Numbered from the stretch's first letter, positions 17,157 to 26,065 are shown. The stretch is 64,000 nucleotides of DNA from Streptomyces sp. DSM 110735 (GCF_016482685.1 NZ_JACYHF010000004.1:62001-126000); one strand, 5' to 3'. Notes: a model not told the origin generated them from the sequence alone. Translations and numbers: made by a program.

Positions 17157-17915
17157 GTGAGCCGCGCGGTCCGGTGGGCCCGCGCCGAGTGGGGACCGCT
17201 GTACGGCGCCCTGCGCGCGCGGGGCGGACTGCCCGCGATCCCGATGACGTTCGCGGCGGTGTCCCTGACCGCGCTGCTCCAGTACGTCCAGAACCAGCCC
17301 TGGGGCTTCCGCGCGGTGCAGGCGGCGGGCGCGGTGCGCGCCCAGGACCCCTGGTGGGCGGCTCTGCTGCGCACCCCGCTCTCCCTCTTCGTGCCCGCGC
17401 TCGACCTGCCGGTGTGGGGCGCGCTGGCGCAGATCCTGTGCGTGTTCGGCATCGCGGAGATCTGCCTCGGCCGCCCGCGGACCCTCACCGTCGCCTACGC
17501 CGCCACCCTCGCGGGCACCCTCTACGCCCGCCTCGGCATCGGACTCGGCCCGCACTCCCCGCTGGGTCTGCCCGCCTCCGACGCCCTGGTGGTGGACACC
17601 GGTCCGTCGGCGGCGGTGGTCGGGCTCGCGGTGTTCGTGGCGGCTCGTTACGGCGCCCGGACGACGGCTCTTCTGGTGCCGGTGGCGATAGTGGCCGAGG
17701 TGCTGGTCAAGGACAACCTGGCGGGCAAGGAACATCTGGCGGCGCTGCTGGCGACGGGGGCGCTGTGCGCGGTCTCGGCGGTGCGGCGCCGGTACCGGAC
17801 CCGGACGGCGGGTCAGTTGCCGCGCGGGAGGCGGGCCGGGCTGGGGTCGGGTTTGCCGCCGATCCAGTCCTGCACGGCACGGCGGGGACCGGCCCAGCGG
17901 CGGTCGTGGCGGTAG
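17157..17915 (+). CDS. Rhomboid-like integral membrane protein
   Basis: 252-aa protein with about five or six TM segments (TFAAVSLTALLQYVQ, WGALAQILCVFGIAEICLG, LTVAYAATLAGTLYARLG, AAVVGLAVFVAARYG, ALLVPVAIVAEVLVK). The overall plan is rhomboid-like, but the GxSG/H catalytic dyad is not evident, so protease activity is doubtful. GTG 17157 has a GAGGG RBS and lies 10 bp after the lysyltransferase stop. The last about 35 residues (after RRYRTRTAGQ) are basic and non-conserved-looking and overlap the 3' end of the opposing gene by 103 bp; an ancestral stop may have been lost. Confidence 0.78.
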   Translation: MSRAVRWARAEWGPLYGALRARGGLPAIPMTFAAVSLTALLQYVQNQPWGFRAVQAAGAVRAQDPWWAALLRTPLSLFVPALDLPVWGALAQILCVFGIAEICLGRPRTLTVAYAATLAGTLYARLGIGLGPHSPLGLPASDALVVDTGPSAAVVGLAVFVAARYGARTTALLVPVAIVAEVLVKDNLAGKEHLAALLATGALCAVSAVRRRYRTRTAGQLPRGRRAGLGSGLPPIQSCTARRGPAQRRSWR

Positions 17916-18577
17916 GCGCGCAGCAGGGCACGGGCGCGGGCGCGCGGGCGGTGGACGTAGAACCGGCGCGCCCACGGCGAGGTGGGGCGGGCCAGCCGGA
18001 TCGCGCCCGCGAGGGCGAGCAGGGGCACGACGGCGCCGAAGATCGCGACGCGTGCCTTGCCCTTGCTGAGCGCGACCAGCGAGAAGAAGAAGTTCACCGC
18101 GATGGTGGCGATGACCCCGCCCCGGTCCTGGAGTTCGTCCTGGGTGAGGTCGTTGACGCCGAACGGGGAGAACCCGGCGAGGAGCAGCCCGACCAGCGCG
18201 GCGGTGAGCACGACGACCTCGACGCTCTTGCGCCCCTCGGCGGTCCAGTAGACGTCGTCCAGATGCAGGATCAGCGCGAACTCGTCGAGCACCAGCCCGG
18301 CGCCGATCCCGAAGACCACGGCCGCGAACGCGCCTCCGAAGCCGTGCCGGTCACTGGCGACGGCGCCGAACCCGCCGACGAGGGTGAGGACGATCCCGGG
18401 CACCACGTGATGGATGTGCACCCCGCCCGCGCTGACGTTGCCGAACGGCCCCTTCCCCGCGCGGATCAGCCGGGTGACGAGCCGGGTCACGAGGAAGGTG
18501 AGCACGAAGGCGGCGAGGGCCAGCAGCAGCGGAAGCTTGCCCGGTTCCAGGATGTTCCGCTCCCACCAGTGCCCCAT
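17813..18577 (-). CDS. Conserved integral membrane protein
   Basis: 254-aa protein with five hydrophobic helices: LPLLLALAAFVLTFLVTRL, VVPGIVLTLVGGFGAV, AAVVFGIGAGLVLDEFALIL, EVVVLTAALVGLLLAG and VAIFGAVVPLLALAGAI. Conserved-looking polar motifs are GGVHIHHVVPG and DEFALILHLDDVYW, which have His and acidic residues within or beside membrane helices and suggest a functional site. No family name can be given with confidence. The basic C-terminal tail overlaps, on the opposite strand, the tail of the rhomboid-like gene. Confidence 0.82.
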   Translation of the reverse strand: MGHWWERNILEPGKLPLLLALAAFVLTFLVTRLVTRLIRAGKGPFGNVSAGGVHIHHVVPGIVLTLVGGFGAVASDRHGFGGAFAAVVFGIGAGLVLDEFALILHLDDVYWTAEGRKSVEVVVLTAALVGLLLAGFSPFGVNDLTQDELQDRGGVIATIAVNFFFSLVALSKGKARVAIFGAVVPLLALAGAIRLARPTSPWARRFYVHRPRARARALLRAYRHDRRWAGPRRAVQDWIGGKPDPSPARLPRGN

Positions 18578-18710
18578 GTGCGCACTTTATCCCCGTTGTC
18601 CCGGGCGAGCGGGGCAGACCGGGCGGCGCCCGGAGTACGGCTCCGGCGACCACCCCCCTCGCGACCGCCCCTTCGCGACCACCCCGACGCTCGCCCTCGC
18701 GCCCGCCCGA

Positions 18711-18716
18711 TAGCCT
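18711..18716 (+). promoter_or_regulatory. -10 hexamer TAGCCT for leaderless cobS
   Basis: TAGCCT is followed by exactly 6 bp (GCGCCG) and then ATG 18723, so the start codon is the expected transcription start. There is no RBS. Confidence 0.55.
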
Positions 18717-18722
18717 GCGCCG

Positions 18723-19523
18723 ATGCCCGAGACCCCCGCCGCCGCCCCGCTCGACGGGCTCCGCTTCGCCTTCGGCACCCTCACCGTGCTGCCCGTGCGC
18801 GTGCGCCGCTGGGACCGGGAGGCGGCGCGCGCGGGCATGGTGTGCGCCCCCGTCGCCGGGCTCGCCGTCGGTCTCTGCGCGGCGGCGCTCGGGCTGCTGC
18901 TCCTGCTGCTCGGCGCGGGACCGCTGCTCGCCGCCGTCGCCTCGGTCGCCGTACCGGCGGTGCTGACGCGGGGTCTGCATCTGGACGGGCTCGCCGACAC
19001 CGCCGACGGACTCGGCAGCGGCAAGCCCGCCGAGGACGCCCTGCGGATCATGAAGCAGTCGGACATCGGACCGTTCGGCGTGATCACCCTGCTCCTGGTG
19101 CTGCTCGCTCAGGTGGCCGTCCTGGCCCAGCTCTACGGCGCCTCCTGGACCCGGGGCGCGGTCGCGGCGGTCGTCTCGGCGCTCGCCGCCCGGCTCGCGC
19201 TCACCCTGGCCGCCCGCGCCGGGGTGCCTGCCGCCCGCCCGGAGGGGCTGGGAGCGGCGGTCGCCGGGGTGGTGCCCACGCGGAACGCGGGGGCGGTCGT
19301 AGCGGGGTGCGCCCTGCTCGCGGCGGGCTGCGGCGCGGCTCTCGGCGCGTGGGGTGCCGTCCACGCCGCGGTGGCCGTCCTGTTCGCCCTCGGCGCCGCC
19401 GAACTCCTGCTGCGCCGCTGTGTCCGGCGCTTCGGCGGGGTCACCGGGGACGTGTTCGGCGCCCTCGCGGAGACGGCGGCGACGACGGTTCTGGTCGTGC
19501 TCGCGCTGGGCGGCGCGGGGTAA
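18723..19523 (+). CDS. cobS: Adenosylcobinamide-GDP ribazoletransferase (cobalamin synthase)
   Basis: 266-aa polytopic membrane enzyme that joins adenosylcobinamide-GDP and alpha-ribazole in the last stage of cobalamin assembly. The signature block VPAVLTRGLHLDGLADTADGLG, followed by IMKQSDIGPFGVITLLLVLL, is unmistakable (Asp-rich metal site). The remainder is Ala/Leu-rich TM helices, and RRCVRRFGGVTGDVFGALAE near the C-terminus is also characteristic. It completes the cobU-cobT-cobS set in this window, although each is separately transcribed. Confidence 0.95.
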   Translation: MPETPAAAPLDGLRFAFGTLTVLPVRVRRWDREAARAGMVCAPVAGLAVGLCAAALGLLLLLLGAGPLLAAVASVAVPAVLTRGLHLDGLADTADGLGSGKPAEDALRIMKQSDIGPFGVITLLLVLLAQVAVLAQLYGASWTRGAVAAVVSALAARLALTLAARAGVPAARPEGLGAAVAGVVPTRNAGAVVAGCALLAAGCGAALGAWGAVHAAVAVLFALGAAELLLRRCVRRFGGVTGDVFGALAETAATTVLVVLALGGAG

Positions 19524-19727
19524 CCGCCCTGTGGGCGTGCGGAGTTGCCCGCAGGCGAAGGGAAGGCCACGTTCGGGTGGCTGCCCGAAGGAATGAGCGA
19601 GCGGGCGCACGCGCGTAGTCTCGTGGCGGGTGTTCGCCGACGGGGTGGAGACCCCGGTTGCCGAAGTGGTCCAGCGCTGGGCCTAGGGTCGGCTCTCGGG
19701 CCCGGTCGACCCACCCCTTTGCGTGAG

Positions 19728-19747
19728 GCCGCCCCACCGGGCGGCCG
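19728..19747 (+). other. Hairpin in pepA 5' leader
   Basis: GGCCGCC and GGCGGCC separated by 6 bp form a 7-bp stem 53 bp before the pepA start. It could be a leader structure or remnant terminator; nothing further supports a role. Confidence 0.4.
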
Positions 19748-19799
19748 AGGAACGCAAACGGCCACTGCAACTTCACATCGGAAGCGAGATTTCACCACC

Positions 19800-21314
19800 G
19801 TGACTGCTCTGACTCTCAGCACCGCCGCGGCGCCCGGCGTGAGCGCCGACGCGATCGTGATCGGTGTCGCCAAGGCCGGCGCGGGCCCCGTTGTGGCGCC
19901 CGGCGCCGAGTCCGTCGTCGAGGCGTACGACGGCGCGCTGCCCGGCGTCCTGGAGACCCTCGGCGCCTCGGGTGCCGAGGGCGAGCTGACGAAGCTGCCC
20001 GCCCCGGCGGGCTTCGAGGCGCCGCTCCTGGTGGCGGTGGGCCTGGGCGCCGAGCCCGAGGCGGAGGCGGGCTACGACGCCGAGACCCTGCGCCGCGCCG
20101 CCGGTGTCGCCGCGCGCGGGCTCGCCGGTACCGCCAAGGCCGCGTTCGCGCTGCCCGTGGACGGCCCCGGCGCCGTCGCCGCGATCGCCGAGGGCGCGCT
20201 GCTCGGCGCCTACGCCTTCGACGCGTACAAGGAGAAGACCGAGGACGGCGACGCCAAGAACGCCCCGCTGGGCGAGGCGGTCGTGCTCACCGCCGGTGGC
20301 GACGACCACGACGCGGCGCTCGCCCGCGCCGTCGCGGTCAGCGAGGAGCTGAACCGCGCCCGCGACCTGGTCAACACCCCGCCGAACGACCTCGACCCGG
20401 AGGCGTTCGCGGCCATCGCGCGCGCCGCCGCCGACGAGCACGGCCTCGAGATCGAGGTCCTCGACGACGCGGCCCTGGTCGAGGGCGGCTACGGCGGCAT
20501 CATGGGCGTCGGCGGCGGCTCCGCCGCCACCCCGCGCCTGGTCAAGCTGGCCTACACGCACCCCGACGCCGACAAGCACCTCGCCTTCGTCGGCAAGGGC
20601 ATCACCTACGACTCGGGCGGCATCTCGCTGAAGCCCGCCGGGCACAACGAGACGATGAAGTGCGACATGGCCGGTGCCGCCGCCGTGTTCGCCGCGGTCG
20701 TCTCCGCCGCCCGCCTCGGTCTCAAGGTCAACGTGACCGGCTGGCTGGCGCTCGCCGAGAACATGCCGTCGGGCTCCGCCGTCCGCCCGGGCGACGTGCT
20801 GCGCATGTACAGCGGCAAGACCGTCGAGGTGCTCAACACCGACGCCGAGGGCCGCCTGGTCCTCGCGGACGCGCTGTGGGCCGCCTCGGCCGAGGAGCCG
20901 GACGCGATCGTGGACGTGGCCACGCTCACCGGCGCCATGGTCCTGGCGCTCGGCAGCCGCACCTTCGGCATCATGGCCAACGACGACGCCTTCCGCGCCT
21001 CGCTGCACGACATGGCCGAGGAGACCGGCGAGCCCGCCTGGCAGATGCCGCTCCCCGAGCACCTGCGCAAGGGCATGGACTCCCCCGTCGCCGACATCGC
21101 GAACATGGGCGAGCGCATGGGCGGCGGACTGGTCGCCGGTCTGTTCCTGCGCGAGTTCGTCGGCGAGGGCATCACCTGGGCGCACCTGGACATCGCGGGT
21201 CCGGCCTTCAACGAGGGCGGTCCCTTCGGCTACACCCCGAAGGGCGGCACCGGTACCGCGGTCCGCACGCTGGTTCGGCTCGCTGAGCTGACCGCCGACG
21301 GCGACCTGGGCTGA
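19800..21314 (+). CDS. pepA: Leucyl aminopeptidase (M17)
   Basis: 504-aa cytosolic aminopeptidase of family M17, hexameric with a two-metal site. Metal and catalytic motifs: VGKGITYDSGGISLKP (Lys and Asp ligands), MKCDMAGAAAV (Asp), and NTDAEGRLVLADAL (Asp, Glu, catalytic Arg). An N-terminal macro-like domain spans about 1-180. The GTG start at 19800 (MTALTLSTAAAPG) is preceded by a purine-rich GGAAGCGAG. The flanking context is the lpdA-E2-aceE cluster downstream and cobS upstream, with no functional link implied. Confidence 0.95.
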   Translation: MTALTLSTAAAPGVSADAIVIGVAKAGAGPVVAPGAESVVEAYDGALPGVLETLGASGAEGELTKLPAPAGFEAPLLVAVGLGAEPEAEAGYDAETLRRAAGVAARGLAGTAKAAFALPVDGPGAVAAIAEGALLGAYAFDAYKEKTEDGDAKNAPLGEAVVLTAGGDDHDAALARAVAVSEELNRARDLVNTPPNDLDPEAFAAIARAAADEHGLEIEVLDDAALVEGGYGGIMGVGGGSAATPRLVKLAYTHPDADKHLAFVGKGITYDSGGISLKPAGHNETMKCDMAGAAAVFAAVVSAARLGLKVNVTGWLALAENMPSGSAVRPGDVLRMYSGKTVEVLNTDAEGRLVLADALWAASAEEPDAIVDVATLTGAMVLALGSRTFGIMANDDAFRASLHDMAEETGEPAWQMPLPEHLRKGMDSPVADIANMGERMGGGLVAGLFLREFVGEGITWAHLDIAGPAFNEGGPFGYTPKGGTGTAVRTLVRLAELTADGDLG

Positions 21315-21330
21315 AACCACCCGCCGGAGC

Positions 21331-21402
21331 AGGGGGCGCGGTCCCGCATCGCGCCCCTCGCACCACCTCCGGCACCGCTCCGCCCCAGGTGAGGGCGGTG
21401 CC
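21331..21402 (+). terminator. Two successive hairpins after pepA
   Basis: A stem of AGGGG(G)CGCG with CGCGCCCCT at 21331-21358 begins 17 bp after the pepA stop. A second stem, GGCACCGC/GCGGTGCC, lies at 21371-21402. Neither has a U-run, which is usual in Streptomyces. They probably separate pepA from lpdA transcription. Confidence 0.6.
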
Positions 21403-21611
21403 GACGCACCCGAGGGGCGCGCAGTGCCGCCGGAGCGGACGTGGGACGTCTCACACCCCGGCCCGGCGTATGGACCACCCCGGACAAGTGCAAAGATGGA
21501 GCCCGGCAGGACAGGGCCCCACCCGAGGGCCGAAGCATCAAGCGGCCGGACACCAGCCGCCTGCCGGTCACCGACGACCGGCGTACGGCGCACATGCATG
21601 GAGGACGTGAC

Positions 21612-23000
21612 GTGGCGAACGACGCCAGCACCGTTTTCGACCTAGTGATCCTCGGCGGTGGCAGCGGTGGTTACGCCGCGGCCCTGCGCGGAGCGCAGTT
21701 GGGCCTGGACGTCGCCCTGATCGAGAAGGACAAGGTCGGCGGCACCTGCCTGCACCGGGGCTGCATCCCCACCAAGGCCCTGCTGCACGCGGGCGAGATC
21801 GCCGACCAGGCCCGCGAGAGCGAGCAGTTCGGTGTGAAGGCCACCTTCGAGGGCATCGACGTCCCGGCCGTCCACAAGTACAAGGACGACGTGATCTCGG
21901 GCCTCTACAAGGGTCTCCAGGGTCTGATCGCCTCGCGCAAGGTGACGTACATCGAGGGCGAGGGACGGCTGTCCTCCCCCACGTCGGTGGACGTCAACGG
22001 GCAGCGCGTCCAGGGTCGTCACGTCCTGCTCGCGACCGGCTCCGTGCCGAAGTCGCTGCCGGGCCTGGAGATCGACGGCGACCGGATCATCTCCTCCGAC
22101 CACGCCCTCGTCCTGGACCGCGTGCCCAAGTCCGCGATCATCCTCGGCGGCGGTGTCATCGGCGTCGAGTTCGCCTCGGCCTGGAAGTCCTTCGGCGCCG
22201 ACGTGACCGTCATCGAGGGTCTCAAGCACCTGGTGCCGGTCGAGGACGAGAACTCCTCCAAGCTCCTTGAGCGCGCCTTCCGCAAGCGCGGCATCAAGTT
22301 CAACCTGGGCACCTTCTTCGAGAAGGCCGAGTACACCCAGGACGGCGTCAAGGTCACCCTCGCCGACGGCAAGGAGTTCGAGGCCGAGGTCCTGCTCGTC
22401 GCCGTCGGCCGCGGCCCGGTGTCGCAGGGGCTCGGCTACGAGGAGCAGGGCGTCGCGATGGACCGCGGCTACGTCCTGGTCGACGAGTACATGCGCACCA
22501 ACGTGCCGACCATCTCGGCCGTCGGTGACCTCGTCCCGACCCTCCAGCTCGCGCACGTCGGCTTCGCCGAGGGCATCCTGGTGGCGGAGCGCCTGGCCGG
22601 TCTGAAGGCCGTCCCGATCGACTACGACGGTGTCCCCCGCGTGACGTACTGCCACCCGGAGGTCGCCTCCGTGGGCATCACCGAGGCCAGGGCCAAGGAG
22701 ATCTACGGCGCGGACAAGGTCGTCGCTCTGAAGTACAGCCTGGCGGGCAACGGCAAGAGCAAGATCCTCAAGACCGCGGGCGAGATCAAGCTCGTCCAGG
22801 TCAAGGACGGTGCCGTGGTCGGCGTCCACATGGTCGGCGACCGCATGGGCGAGCAGGTCGGCGAGGCGCAGCTCATCTACAACTGGGAGGCGCTGCCGGC
22901 CGAGGTCGCCCAGCTCATCCACGCCCACCCGACGCAGAACGAGGCGCTCGGCGAGGCGCACCTGGCGCTGGCCGGCAAGCCGCTGCACGCCCACGACTGA
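21612..23000 (+). CDS. lpdA: Dihydrolipoyl dehydrogenase (E3)
   Basis: 462-aa flavoprotein that reoxidises dihydrolipoyl groups of 2-oxo acid dehydrogenase complexes. Visible features: N-terminal FAD motif LVILGGGSGGYAAALRG, redox disulfide GGTCLHRGCIPTKALLHAGE, NAD motif SAIILGGGVIGVEFAS, second FAD-binding ISAVGDLVPTLQLAH, and the C-terminal HAHPTQNEALGEAHLAL with the active-site His-Glu. GTG 21612 has a GGAGGA RBS. It is directly upstream of the E2 gene (62 bp), so E3 and E2 are probably cotranscribed. Confidence 0.97.
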   Translation: MANDASTVFDLVILGGGSGGYAAALRGAQLGLDVALIEKDKVGGTCLHRGCIPTKALLHAGEIADQARESEQFGVKATFEGIDVPAVHKYKDDVISGLYKGLQGLIASRKVTYIEGEGRLSSPTSVDVNGQRVQGRHVLLATGSVPKSLPGLEIDGDRIISSDHALVLDRVPKSAIILGGGVIGVEFASAWKSFGADVTVIEGLKHLVPVEDENSSKLLERAFRKRGIKFNLGTFFEKAEYTQDGVKVTLADGKEFEAEVLLVAVGRGPVSQGLGYEEQGVAMDRGYVLVDEYMRTNVPTISAVGDLVPTLQLAHVGFAEGILVAERLAGLKAVPIDYDGVPRVTYCHPEVASVGITEARAKEIYGADKVVALKYSLAGNGKSKILKTAGEIKLVQVKDGAVVGVHMVGDRMGEQVGEAQLIYNWEALPAEVAQLIHAHPTQNEALGEAHLALAGKPLHAHD

Positions 23001-23062
23001 GCCATCGGCCCTCGGGCGCGACGACACAGACTTCCGCAATTCCTTAAGGAGCAACCGAAACC

Positions 23063-24886
23063 ATGGCGGTTTCCGTAACCCTTCCGGCGCTCGGTGAGAG
23101 CGTCACCGAGGGCACTGTCACCCGCTGGCTGAAGGCCGAGGGCGAGCGCGTCGAGGCCGACGAGCCGCTGCTCGAGGTGTCGACCGACAAGGTCGACACC
23201 GAGATCCCCTCGCCCGTCTCCGGCGTGCTGGCCTCGATCAAGGTCGCCGAGGACGAGACCGTCGAGGTCGGTGCCGAGCTGGCCCTGATCGACGACGGCT
23301 CCGGCGCCCCCGCCGCCGCCCCGGCCCCGGCCGCCGAGCCCGCTCCGGCGCCCGCCGCCGAGCCTGCCCCGGCGCCCGCCGCCGAGGCACCGGCAGCCCC
23401 CGCCGCTCCGGCCGCCGAGGCGCCCGCCGCCCCGGCCGGTGCCGCCGAGGGCACCGACGTGGTCCTGCCCGCGCTCGGTGAGTCCGTCACCGAGGGCACC
23501 GTCACCCGCTGGCTGAAGTCGGTCGGCGACTCGGTCGAGGCCGACGAGCCGCTGCTCGAGGTCTCCACCGACAAGGTCGACACCGAGATCCCGGCGCCCG
23601 TCTCGGGCACCCTGCTGGAGATCGTGGTCGGCGAGGACGAGACCGCCGAGGTCGGCGCCAAGCTCGCCGTCATCGGTGTCGCCGGTGCCGCCCCCGCGGC
23701 CGCCCCGGCTCCCGCCGCCGCTGCCCCCGCCGCGCCCGCCGCTCCTGCGGCTGCCGCCCCGGCCCCGGCCGCCCCCGCGGCTCCGGCGACTCCGGCTCCG
23801 GCTCCCGCCGCGCCCGCCGCCGCTGCCCCCGCCGCTCCGGCCGCGCCCGCCGCCGCTGCCCCGGCTCCGGTGGCCCCGGCCGCCCCGGCTCCGGCTCCGG
23901 TGACCCCGGCCACCGCGCCCAGCTCCCCGACCGCCACCCAGGCGACCGACGAGGGCGCCTACGTGACCCCGCTGGTGCGCAAGCTCGCCGCCGAGAACGG
24001 CGTCGACCTGGCCGGCGTCAAGGGCACCGGCGTCGGCGGCCGTATCCGCAAGCAGGACGTCCTCGCCGCCGCCGAGGCCGCGAAGGCCGCCGCCCCGGCT
24101 CCGGCTCCGGCCGCTGCCGCCGCTCCGGCCGCCGCGAAGAAGGCTCCGGCGCTGGAGGTCTCCCCGCTGCGTGGCCAGACCGTCAAGATGACCCGCATCC
24201 GCAAGGTCATCGGCGACAACATGGTCAAGGCGCTGACCGAGCAGGCTCAGCTCTCCTCGGTCGTCGAGGTCGACGTCACCCGTCTGATGAAGCTGCGCGG
24301 CAAGGCGAAGGACTCCTTCGCCGCCCGTGAGGGCGTCAAGCTCTCCCCGATGCCGTTCTTCGTCAAGGCCGCCGCGCAGGCGCTGAAGGCCCACCCGGTC
24401 ATCAACGCCCGCATCAACGAGGCCGAGGGCACCATCACCTACTTCGACACCGAGAACGTCGGTATCGCGGTGGACTCCGAGAAGGGCCTGATGACCCCGG
24501 TCATCAAGCACGCCGGTGACCTCAACATCGCGGGCATCGCCAAGGCGACGGCGGAGCTGGCCGGCAAGGTCCGCGCCAACAAGATCACCCCGGACGAGCT
24601 GTCCGGCGCGACCTTCACCATCTCCAACACCGGTTCGCGCGGCGCCCTGTTCGACACGATCATCGTGCCGCCGAACCAGGTCGCCATCCTCGGCATCGGC
24701 GCCACGGTGAAGCGCCCGGCCGTCCTGGAGACGGAGGAGGGCACGGTCATCGCCGTCCGCGACATGACCTACCTGACCCTCTCCTACGACCACCGCCTGG
24801 TCGACGGCGCCGACGCGGCCCGTTACCTGACGACGGTCAAGCAGATCCTGGAAGCGGGCGAGTTCGAGGTAGAGCTCGGCCTGTAA
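23063..24886 (+). CDS. sucB: 2-oxo acid dehydrogenase E2 (dihydrolipoamide acyltransferase), two lipoyl domains
   Basis: 607-aa E2. Two near-identical lipoyl domains carry the lipoylated Lys in [12 protein letters not shown] (K43 and about K173), each followed by long Ala/Pro linkers. The subunit-binding domain [22 protein letters not shown] (from about 300) precedes the catalytic domain ending [16 protein letters not shown]. Databases usually call such actinobacterial proteins SucB. In actinobacteria one E2 can serve pyruvate and 2-oxoglutarate dehydrogenase, and the neighbours here are E3 and E1p, so pyruvate dehydrogenase E2 (aceF/dlaT-like) is the more likely role. RBS AAGGAG. Confidence 0.94.
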   Translation: MAVSVTLPALGESVTEGTVTRWLKAEGERVEADEPLLEVSTDKVDTEIPSPVSGVLASIKVAEDETVEVGAELALIDDGSGAPAAAPAPAAEPAPAPAAEPAPAPAAEAPAAPAAPAAEAPAAPAGAAEGTDVVLPALGESVTEGTVTRWLKSVGDSVEADEPLLEVSTDKVDTEIPAPVSGTLLEIVVGEDETAEVGAKLAVIGVAGAAPAAAPAPAAAAPAAPAAPAAAAPAPAAPAAPATPAPAPAAPAAAAPAAPAAPAAAAPAPVAPAAPAPAPVTPATAPSSPTATQATDEGAYVTPLVRKLAAENGVDLAGVKGTGVGGRIRKQDVLAAAEAAKAAAPAPAPAAAAAPAAAKKAPALEVSPLRGQTVKMTRIRKVIGDNMVKALTEQAQLSSVVEVDVTRLMKLRGKAKDSFAAREGVKLSPMPFFVKAAAQALKAHPVINARINEAEGTITYFDTENVGIAVDSEKGLMTPVIKHAGDLNIAGIAKATAELAGKVRANKITPDELSGATFTISNTGSRGALFDTIIVPPNQVAILGIGATVKRPAVLETEEGTVIAVRDMTYLTLSYDHRLVDGADAARYLTTVKQILEAGEFEVELGL

Positions 24887-24901
24887 CCCCCGGTCGCTGA
24901 A

Positions 24902-24931
24902 GAAGCCCCCTGTCCCAGGACAGGGGGCTTC
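24902..24931 (+). terminator. Strong terminator after the E2 gene
   Basis: Perfect 14-bp stem GAAGCCCCCTGTCC/GGACAGGGGGCTTC with a 2-bp centre, followed by GCCGTTTC. It starts 15 bp after the E2 stop and ends the lpdA-E2 transcript. Confidence 0.85.
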
Positions 24932-24964
24932 GCCGTTTCAGCCGAGGGCGAGGGCAACTCCCCG

Positions 24965-25035
24965 AAGGGGCGCGGGGCTGTGTCGACATGCGGCTCCGCC
25001 GCGCGGGCGCGATCAGCCACAACCCACCCGCACCC
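24965..25035. repeat. Interspersed Streptomyces intergenic element (second copy type)
   Basis: Begins AAGGGGCGCGGGGCTG and ends GATCAGCCACAACCCACCCG, with a CGGCTCCGCCGCGCGGGCG stem-like middle. It shares the ends of the element at 9711-9790 but has a different interior. It lies between the E2 terminator and the gntR-type gene. Confidence 0.65.
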
Positions 25036-25180
25036 GCCCAAATCCAGAACCCCCCGAGTCCTCCCGCGTCGAAAACACCCTGTGCCCCTCGTCTCACCTG
25101 GGCAAAAGCACCCCTATGCGCCGCACGGCATCCGCACCGCACCCTTATCGTCGTAGAGCCGCCTCGCGAAGGAGCCCAGA

Positions 25181-25804
25181 ATGACCGCGCCCGTAATCCA
25201 CTCGCTGCGCGAACAGATCCGCGAGCACATCGTGGAGGGCATCGTCAGCGGCCGCTGGCAACCGGGCGAGCGCATCGTCGAGCGCCGTATCGCCACAGAA
25301 CTGGAGGTCAGCCAGACCCCGGTCCGCGAGGCGCTCCGCGAGCTGGAGTCCCTCCGCCTGATCGAGTCCGCCCCCAACAAGGGCGTACGGGTCCGCAACC
25401 TGACGGCAGCCGACCTGGAGGAGAGCTACCCCGTCAGGGCGGGCCTGGAGGCCATAGCCGCAGAACTCGCGGCCGAAGCCCTCGCCGAGGACTGCTCGGC
25501 CCTGGAACCCCACGTGGCGGCCCTGTACGAGGCCGACCAGGCGGCCGACGGCACCGGACAGGTCCGCCACACCGTCGGCTTCCACCGCGAGCTGGTGCGC
25601 GCCGCGGGCAACTCCGTGCTGCTGCACACCTGGGAGGGGCTCGGCATCGAGGTCTTCACCGCGCTGTCGATCCGCTGGCTGGGCACCGTGCAGCAGTCGT
25701 ACGCGGAGGAGCACGAGGAGCTGGTGGAGGCGTTCAAGCGCCGCGACCCCCGGATCGCCGAGCTGGTGAAGGCGCACGTGCTGGGCTGCGCGCCCCGCGC
25801 CTGA
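25181..25804 (+). CDS. GntR-family regulator, FCD subfamily (FadR-like)
   Basis: 207-aa repressor-type protein. The winged HTH (about 10-75) shows HIVEGIVSGRWQPGERIVER and ELEVSQTPVREALRELESL, typical of GntR. The C-terminal all-helical FCD ligand domain includes YPVRAGLEAIAAELA, HRELVRAAGNSVLL and the metal-site-like HEELVEAF. RBS GAAGGAG. It sits between the lpdA-E2 operon and aceE, the position of a dedicated pyruvate dehydrogenase regulator (compare PdhR). A perfect inverted repeat 125 bp downstream of its stop, before aceE, is its plausible operator. The ligand is unknown. Confidence 0.9.
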   Translation: MTAPVIHSLREQIREHIVEGIVSGRWQPGERIVERRIATELEVSQTPVREALRELESLRLIESAPNKGVRVRNLTAADLEESYPVRAGLEAIAAELAAEALAEDCSALEPHVAALYEADQAADGTGQVRHTVGFHRELVRAAGNSVLLHTWEGLGIEVFTALSIRWLGTVQQSYAEEHEELVEAFKRRDPRIAELVKAHVLGCAPRA

Positions 25805-25854
25805 GCCGTACCTCGCTCACCTGCGGAAACGGGCACGAAAACCCGCAAAAACAC

Positions 25855-25890
25855 GGCACCGGGTGCCTGTCCAAAAGACACCGGGTGCCT
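25855..25890. repeat. Two CACCGGGTGCCT copies spaced 22 bp
   Basis: CACCGGGTGCCT occurs at 25857-25868 and 25879-25890, exactly two helical turns apart; the first lies inside the palindrome GGCACC-G-GGTGCC (25855-25867). This geometry resembles paired protein-binding sites upstream of aceE. Confidence 0.55.
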
Positions 25891-25906
25891 ACTTTCGCGC
25901 AAAGAC

Positions 25907-25921
25907 GGGGTTTTCAACCCC
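25907..25921 (+). terminator. Small hairpin after the gntR-type gene
   Basis: GGGGTT-TTC-AACCCC forms a 6-bp stem with a 3-bp loop between the regulator gene and aceE. It may be a weak terminator or part of the aceE control region. Confidence 0.4.
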
Positions 25922-25928
25922 AAACCTT

Positions 25929-25945
25929 TGATCGATCATCGATCA
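25929..25945. promoter_or_regulatory. Perfect 17-bp inverted repeat, probable GntR/FCD operator
   Basis: TGATCGAT-C-ATCGATCA is perfectly symmetric and AT-richer than its surroundings. It lies 121 bp upstream of the aceE start and downstream of the GntR/FCD gene. FCD regulators bind short palindromes of this size, so autoregulation is not implied but control of aceE is plausible. Confidence 0.65.
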
Positions 25946-26065
25946 GGGGGTTACAGTCACCGACGGACTTCCACCGAAGTTCTCGCCCTGTCCTGCCAAA
26001 GACCAAGGGCACCCCCATACCTCTTCTCCTTGAGGGCACCCCCTTCGACTGAGGAAGGCGGCGAC

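Noticed and set aside
19640..19695. tRNA-like look of GTTGCCGAAGTGGTCCAGCG
   Set aside because: No acceptor stem closes and there is no GTTCGA T-loop; treated as pepA leader sequence.
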